From Bisbaumannia sp015645095 (GTDB lineage Bacteria; Pseudomonadota; Gammaproteobacteria; Pseudomonadales; Halomonadaceae): a stretch of 64,000 nt of DNA. A model generated the notes under the pieces. The model was not told the origin of the DNA. It saw only the letters and a program-made list of their open reading frames with translations, and did no database searches. The stretch lies in contig CP141893.1 of NCBI GenBank assembly GCA_036871055.1, positions 2,914,001-2,978,000 of the forward strand. Direction: 5' to 3'. The position numbers were made by a program, and so were the translations under genes. Positions 59,576 through 64,000 of the stretch are shown here, piece after piece. How positions within the stretch are numbered: the first letter of the stretch is position 1; each line of letters begins with the position of its first letter.

Positions 59576-60001
59576 ATGAGCCTTAGCCCCTTCCATCTGG
59601 CGATTCCCGTCCACGACCTGCCGGCGGCCCGGCGTTTCTACGGCGAGGTGTTCGGCCTGGCGGAGGGCCGCGCCGACGACCACTGGGTCGACTTCGACTT
59701 CTTCGGTCACCAGTTGGTGATCCACGAGCATCCGAAGCTGCCCCACCAGGAGCAGGCCCATACCAATGCGGTGGATGGCCATGACGTGCCGGTCCCCCAC
59801 TTCGGGGTGGTGCTGGAGTGGAAGGAGTGGGAGGCCCTGGCCGAGCGCCTGAAGTCGCTCGGCACCGACTTCGTGATCGCCCCCCATATCCGCTTCGAGG
59901 GCCAGGTGGGCGAGCAGGCCACCCTCTTCCTGCTCGACCCCTGCGGCAACGCCCTGGAGTTCAAGGCCTTCAAGGACAGAAACCAGCTATTCGCCAAGTG
60001 A
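59576..60001 (+). CDS. VOC (glyoxalase/bleomycin resistance-fold) protein
   Basis: 141 residues. Beta-alpha-beta-beta-beta folds at LAIPVHDLPAARRFYGEVFGL and FGVVLEWKEWEALAERLKSLG; metal ligands His8, the middle His and Glu in NALEFKAF. Similar to glyoxalase I-like dioxygenases of unknown substrate. GGAG ribosome site. Ends 15 bp before a perfect 36-bp palindrome. Confidence 0.88.
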   Translation: MSLSPFHLAIPVHDLPAARRFYGEVFGLAEGRADDHWVDFDFFGHQLVIHEHPKLPHQEQAHTNAVDGHDVPVPHFGVVLEWKEWEALAERLKSLGTDFVIAPHIRFEGQVGEQATLFLLDPCGNALEFKAFKDRNQLFAK

Positions 60002-60016
60002 GCGACAGGCCTTCAT

Positions 60017-60052
60017 GACGACGGCCAGGGTCCCGGGACCCTGGCCGTCGTC
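60017..60052. terminator. Bidirectional hairpin between convergent genes
   Basis: Perfect 36-bp palindrome with 18-base arms around CCCGGG. It separates the VOC gene (ends 60001) from enoyl-CoA hydratase (ends 60074 on the minus strand). Only short T runs follow, so factor-independent termination is probable but not proven. Confidence 0.6.
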
Positions 60053-60073
60053 GTCTTGCGTGGCGGCGCGACC

Positions 60074-60847
60074 TCAGAAGTTGGGCTTGCGCTTCTCGAC
60101 GAAGGCGCTCATGCCCTCGCGCTGCTCGTCGCCGGCGAAGCACAGCGCGAAGAGGCTGGTCTCCAGGGCCAGGGCGCTCTCCAGGTCCTGGTCCATGCCA
60201 TCGTGGATGGCCTGCTTGGCGGCGCGCACCGACGCCGGACCATTGCCGCCCAGTTGCTGGGTCAGCTCCGCCACATAGGCGGGCAACTCGCTCTGGGCCA
60301 TGACCCGATTGACCAGGCCGATGCGCAGGGCCTCGGCGGCATCGATCTTGCGCCCCGTGGTGCACAGGTCGAGCGCCATGGCCGGGCCGACCCGGCGCGG
60401 CAGGCGCTGGGTGCCGCCGAAGCCGGGGATCACTCCCAAGAGCACCTCGGGCTGACCGAAGATGGCGTTGTCGCTGGCCACCGCCCAGTCGCAGGCCAGG
60501 GCCAGCTCGCAGCCGCCGCCCAGGCAGAAGCCGTTGACCAGGGCCACGGTGGGCACCGGCAGGGCCTCCAGCCGCTTGAAGGTGGCCAGCGCCTGGCGGG
60601 CGAAGCGGCGCGCCTGCTCCGGGGTCTTGGCGCGCATCTCGGCGATATCGGCGCCGGCCACGAAGGCCTTCTCGCCGGCGCCGGTGATCAGCACCGCACG
60701 CAGGTCCTCGCGGGCCTGGAGCTCGTCTAACAAACGGTCCAGTTCGCTCAGGACGGCGCTGTTGAGTGCATTGAGGGCCTGGGGACGGTTGATGGTCAGG
60801 GTGACGATGCCCGCCTGGTCGACGACTTCGATCAGTTGCTCGCTCAT
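60074..60847 (-). CDS. Enoyl-CoA hydratase (crotonase family)
   Basis: 257 residues. Oxyanion AGADIAEM and the two catalytic glutamates Glu114 (GGGCELALACD) and Glu134 (FGQPEVLLGVIPGFGGTQRL) are both present, as in active hydratases of beta-oxidation. It hydrates 2-enoyl-CoA in the cytoplasm. AGGAGC ribosome site. Stand-alone; no other fatty-acid genes adjacent. Confidence 0.92.
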   Translation of the reverse strand: MSEQLIEVVDQAGIVTLTINRPQALNALNSAVLSELDRLLDELQAREDLRAVLITGAGEKAFVAGADIAEMRAKTPEQARRFARQALATFKRLEALPVPTVALVNGFCLGGGCELALACDWAVASDNAIFGQPEVLLGVIPGFGGTQRLPRRVGPAMALDLCTTGRKIDAAEALRIGLVNRVMAQSELPAYVAELTQQLGGNGPASVRAAKQAIHDGMDQDLESALALETSLFALCFAGDEQREGMSAFVEKRKPNF

Positions 60848-60979
60848 GGTGGCTCCTGGGACGGTGATGTCTGGTTGACGATACCTGCCCACCAACCCTA
60901 GCGAACGCTTGGTTGGGCGACAATCCCCCCTTTGTCGAGCCCTCCTCCACGGCGTCCGACCCGGCACACCACGCAACAC

Positions 60980-61009
60980 GCCCGAGATCCGAGATCCGGG
61001 ATCTCGGGC
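60980..61009 (-). terminator. Hairpin after the MFS transporter gene
   Basis: Arms GCCCGAGATCC (60980-60990) and GGATCTCGGGC (60999-61009) pair perfectly, 20 bp after the transporter stop. T tract weak on the minus strand. Confidence 0.5.
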
Positions 61010-61029
61010 GCTATGGGCCGACGCATCGC

Positions 61030-62430
61030 TTAGCCGATGGAAGAGGGCCGGGGCTCGTCGGGGGGCGCGCCCGCCTCGGCATCCGTATCGAAGTAGGCGA
61101 TATGATCGTCCTCCTCCCGGGGTGGGCCCACCAGGGGCTCGGCCACCTCGACCTCCGGCACCACCTCGGAGAGGTCCTCCACATGCTCGTGCTCCAGGGC
61201 CCCCTGCACCAGTTCCTCGGTCACGGTGAGCTCGGCCCCCACCACCGACTGGGGCGTGGTGGGCACGAAGGGCGCCACCGGCAGCGGCGCCGGACGCACG
61301 CTGCGCCGCCAGGCGAAGAAGAGCACCAGGAAGACGCCCAGGCCGCCCAGCGACCAGAACAGGCCGCCGTCGCCCAGTGCCGTCATCACCGGAGTGATCA
61401 AGGGCGGGCTCAGGGTCGAACCGATGGCGTTGATCAGCAGCAGGCCCTGGCTCATGCGCACCAGGGCCCCGGCGGGGGCCCGGTCGGCGGCGTGGCTGAC
61501 CGCCACCGGGTAGAGGGCGAAGACGCCGCCGCCGAGGAAGAACAGCAGCCCCGCCAGGATCCAGGGCTCGCCGGGCAGCACGAGAATCGCCAGGGAAATC
61601 AGCGCGCAGAAGGCGCCGATCAGGATCAGCACCTGCTGGCGGTCGTGGCGATCGGACCAGCGGCCGATGGGGTACTGGAGCAGCATGGCGCCGAGGATCA
61701 CCACCGCCATCATCTGCCCCACCCGGTCGACGCCGAGGCCGCTGCGCTGCAGGTAGAGGGGCAGCAGGGTATAGATGGCGGCCACCGCCAGTCCGGAGCC
61801 GAAGCTGCCCATCACCCCGGTGGGGGTAATGGTGATCAGCCGATGGGGTGGCAGCGGCTCGGCATGCTCGATCAGCGGCGAGACCCGTGGAATCATCGCC
61901 ATGGGCAGCACCGATAACGACGCCAGCAGGCCGATCACCACGAAGGGCACCATCTCGCCGGCGGCGTCGGTAACGCCCAGCAGCAGTTGGCCGATCACCC
62001 CGGCGGCATAGAGGGCGATCATGTAGAGCGCCAGCAGGCGCCCGCGCACTCGGGAGTCAGAGGCGGTCAGCAGCCAGCTCTCGATCACCAGGAAAACCCC
62101 CACCGTGGCCCAGCCGCCGATCAGGCGCAGCACGAACCAGGCGTAGGGGTCGAGCCACAGGGACTGCAGCAGCACGGTGACCGCCACCAGGGAGGCGAAG
62201 CCGCCGTAGGCGCGGATATGGCCGATGCGCAGCAGCAGGCGATCGTTGAACAGGGCGCCCAGGGCCAGGCCGATAAAGTAGGCCGACGACACCCAGCCGA
62301 TGACCAGCGCCGAGTAGCCGGCGCCATCCAGGCGCAGGGTGATCAGGGTGGCCAGGAAGCCGTTGCCGATGCCGAGGATAAAGAGCCCCAGCAAAGGCGC
62401 CAGCGCCATGGCCAACAACTGCCGCGACAT
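61030..62430 (-). CDS. Major facilitator superfamily transporter (YcaD-like)
   Basis: 466 residues, twelve transmembrane segments with the family signature NDRLLLRIGHIRAY after helix 2 and a long acidic cytoplasmic tail (residues about 400-466: VEDLSEVVPEVEVAE, PREEDDHIAYFDTDAEAG). The 'GWATVGVFLVIESWLLTASDSRVRGRLLALY' region is typical of the YcaD/sugar-MFS group. The acidic tail is longer than in E. coli YcaD and fits a halophile. Substrate unknown. Confidence 0.88.
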   Translation of the reverse strand: MSRQLLAMALAPLLGLFILGIGNGFLATLITLRLDGAGYSALVIGWVSSAYFIGLALGALFNDRLLLRIGHIRAYGGFASLVAVTVLLQSLWLDPYAWFVLRLIGGWATVGVFLVIESWLLTASDSRVRGRLLALYMIALYAAGVIGQLLLGVTDAAGEMVPFVVIGLLASLSVLPMAMIPRVSPLIEHAEPLPPHRLITITPTGVMGSFGSGLAVAAIYTLLPLYLQRSGLGVDRVGQMMAVVILGAMLLQYPIGRWSDRHDRQQVLILIGAFCALISLAILVLPGEPWILAGLLFFLGGGVFALYPVAVSHAADRAPAGALVRMSQGLLLINAIGSTLSPPLITPVMTALGDGGLFWSLGGLGVFLVLFFAWRRSVRPAPLPVAPFVPTTPQSVVGAELTVTEELVQGALEHEHVEDLSEVVPEVEVAEPLVGPPREEDDHIAYFDTDAEAGAPPDEPRPSSIG

Positions 62431-62637
62431 AAGCGAAGCCTCGCAACGAGAAAGCGAACCAGAGAGCAAGAATAGGAGGTGCGTGGCCGGACCGGAACGG
62501 CCTGGCTAGAGAATCGCGCGGCGACTATACGCCCGGCATGCCGACCTGCCAAGCCCTTTTCGCCGAACTTCGCCGGACTTTCGCTTCAATAACGCGATGT
62601 TATCGAACCAACCACCAAAGCTTGCCGAGGCTTTCGG

Positions 62638-63333
62638 TTACCCCTGGCGATGGGGCTTCTGCAGCAGCACCACATCGGCGGCGGGAAACTCCACCTCCAG
62701 GCCAAGGTGCTCCGCCAGCCACCGGAAGGTCGCCTCGCCGAAGAAGCAGACGTGAGTGGGGTCGAGGATATAGTGCCAGCCGACGAAGGCCTCCCTGGAG
62801 GTCACCCGCTTGGTCATCAGCCCCAGCCAGCCGCCGGGGCGCAGCCGGCCTACCAGCCGCGCCAGCTCCTCGCCGGGGGCGTAGAGATGCTCCACCACCT
62901 CGGTGGCGGTAATAAAGTCGTAGTGGCGCTCCAGCACCTCGGGATGCGGGGCAAAGAAGGGATCGTAGATCGCCATGGGATGCCCGGCCTCCTCGAACAT
63001 CACCGACAGGGTCGGCCCCGGCCCGGCACCGAAGTCGAGGCCCTCGGCGCCGGGAGCGAGCCTTGCCTTCAAGGGGGTGAAGAGCCGCCCCAAAAAGCGC
63101 CGGTAGCCCGGATCATCCGGGGAGTTCTCGTGCTGGTCGTAGACCGCCCGCTCCGCCTCGGGGGGCAGACGGTAGGCCGCCGGTACATGCACCAGGGCGC
63201 AGGCCCCACAGCGGTAGTAGTCGCGGCGGGCGTCCCGGTGGAAGTGAGCGGCCTCGACGGCGCCACAGAGCGGGCAGGGATCCGGCGAGACGGGTAGCGG
63301 GCGATCGGGTAGGGACAGGGAGGGCTTCATCAT
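62638..63333 (-). CDS. Class I SAM-dependent methyltransferase with zinc ribbon
   Basis: 231 residues. N-terminal CPLCG...YYRCGACAL zinc-binding segment, then Rossmann-like methyltransferase: motif I LDFGAGPGPT, motif II-like DFITATEVVEHL and GGWLGLMTKRV. Belongs to the Methyltransf_23 group; substrate unknown. Starts 63333/63330 (adjacent ATGs) with no clear ribosome site. Divergent from the next VOC gene. Confidence 0.85.
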   Translation of the reverse strand: MMKPSLSLPDRPLPVSPDPCPLCGAVEAAHFHRDARRDYYRCGACALVHVPAAYRLPPEAERAVYDQHENSPDDPGYRRFLGRLFTPLKARLAPGAEGLDFGAGPGPTLSVMFEEAGHPMAIYDPFFAPHPEVLERHYDFITATEVVEHLYAPGEELARLVGRLRPGGWLGLMTKRVTSREAFVGWHYILDPTHVCFFGEATFRWLAEHLGLEVEFPAADVVLLQKPHRQG

Positions 63334-63410
63334 CGTATGCTTTTGACGAACGGCGCCGCCAAGGCTACCCGCTTTGGCGGCCGCTGACACCCCTCAGGAG
63401 TCATTGCCCC

Positions 63411-63791
63411 ATGCTTGCCGCCCTCGATCATCTGCTGATTCCGGTTTCCGACCTGCCCCGCGCCGTGGATTTCTACAGCCGCGTGCTGGGCCTGGAAGTG
63501 CGCTATCGGGACGCCGGGCGGGTCGATCTGCTGCTGGACGGCCTGGCCCTGCGGCTGCTCGATCCCGCCCAGGCGACGGACCTCCAGGCCGCCACCCCCC
63601 TCCCGGGCAGCCAGGCACTGTGCCTGCGCAGCCGCCTGCCCCTGGACGAGGTGCGTCATCACCTGGACGTACTGGGCATCCCCCTGGAACAGGGCCCGGT
63701 GCCGGGCCTGGGCGCCTCGGGCCCCATCGAAGCCCTCTACCTGCGCGATCCGGAAGGCAACCTGCTGGAGATCTGCCGCCCTGCCGGCTGA
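63411..63791 (+). CDS. VOC-fold protein (glyoxalase-like)
   Basis: 126 residues. LDHLLIPVSDLPRAVDFYSRVLGLEVRY and 'ALYLRDPEGNLLEICRPAG' give the glyoxalase/bleomycin resistance fold with metal ligands at His7 and Glu near the C-terminus. A second, unlinked VOC protein, only distantly similar to the one at 59576. AGGAG ribosome site. Confidence 0.88.
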   Translation: MLAALDHLLIPVSDLPRAVDFYSRVLGLEVRYRDAGRVDLLLDGLALRLLDPAQATDLQAATPLPGSQALCLRSRLPLDEVRHHLDVLGIPLEQGPVPGLGASGPIEALYLRDPEGNLLEICRPAG

Positions 63792-63852
63792 TGGCAACGG
63801 CGCGCCGGGCGGGTATCATGGTCGGCCGATTGGTACTTCCCAAGGATGATCG

Positions 63853-64000
63853 ATGAACGACAACCTGCAGAACGACAGCGTGGTGGCCGAACAGGGCCAG
63901 GCCCCGGACACCACCATGGCCATGGTGGTCTATGCCCTCTTCCTGGCCAGCTTCGTGGTCGGCTTCACCGGCATCATCGGCCTGGTGATCGCCTACGTCT
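63853..64000 (+). CDS. Small membrane protein, DUF4870-like (cut by window end)
   Basis: Only the first 49 residues are visible: a polar start (MNDNLQNDSVVAEQGQAPD) followed by a hydrophobic segment VYALFLASFVVGFTGIIGLVI that continues beyond the window. This pattern matches DUF4870-type proteins with several short helices. AAGGATG ribosome site. Function unknown. Confidence 0.6.
   Translation, partial: MNDNLQNDSVVAEQGQAPDTTMAMVVYALFLASFVVGFTGIIGLVIAYV

Noticed and set aside
1..64000. tRNA, rRNA, CRISPR array, integrase, transposase or phage genes
   Set aside because: None seen on either strand; apart from the 92-bp tandem and 30-bp pair I found no spaced repeats or attachment-site pairs.

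Overview
The window is one continuous, GC-rich, gene-dense piece of bacterial chromosome. Gene content and style (Dus/GltX/EF-G-like housekeeping genes, RND pump, DyP and catalase-type hemoproteins, TonB siderophore uptake, strong Shine-Dalgarno sites, ATGA overlaps) point to a gammaproteobacterium, most likely a Halomonas-like member of the Oceanospirillales. This placement is an inference from protein flavour; no rRNA or tRNA gene is present to fix it. No complete insertion sequence, phage, CRISPR array or replication origin was seen.

Layout. 1-5.3 kb: 3' truncated gltX, a short-chain dehydrogenase, a LysR gene with a perfect palindrome and a possible divergent small RNA, an XRE regulator, a lipoprotein, a DksA/TraR zinc-finger protein and a tiny membrane protein. 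5.5-10 kb: dusA, an AstE-like deacylase, a TetR/AcrR repressor, an alpha/beta hydrolase bounded by a 30-bp direct repeat, and a YqiJ-like membrane protein. 10-16.8 kb: an RND efflux pump (permease, adaptor, TolC-type outer-membrane channel) with AcrR-like operators, and a secreted fasciclin-domain protein. 17-19.9 kb: a NIF3/YqfO-like protein, two Nudix hydrolases, a 92-bp tandem repeat that makes two overlapping mini-ORFs, a 2-oxoglutarate oxygenase and a lipoprotein.

19.9-27.8 kb, minus strand: the most striking locus, a four-gene secreted operon coding for an HExxH metallopeptidase, a papain-like peptidase with a DUF4384-like domain, a 1621-residue TPR/OmpA/WD40/caspase protein and a small exported protein. 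Three unrelated peptidase folds in one exported operon suggest an envelope proteolytic cascade.

28-36 kb: UspA, a zinc alcohol dehydrogenase with a natural His5 run, a LysR/cupin divergent pair, a PQQ dehydrogenase coupled to an epoxide-hydrolase-like protein, and small proteins. 36.2-44.9 kb: a heme-oxidant cluster with a DyP-catalase fusion, a membrane protein, an animal-type heme peroxidase that keeps the Tyr-x-x-His signature of fatty-acid dioxygenases, a catalase-like lipoprotein without the distal His, and a small unknown protein. This looks like a bacterial oxylipin-type pathway. 45-52.1 kb: an ACR3/BASS-like transporter divergent from a Fur-controlled siderophore receptor and its FecBCDE-type ABC importer, with a shared extra palindrome before both iron units. 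52-64 kb: ordinary metabolic and transport genes (lipase-like, MOSC, LysE, EamA, Mut7-C, EF-G-like, glyoxalase-fold proteins, enoyl-CoA hydratase, MFS, methyltransferase), ending in a truncated small membrane protein.
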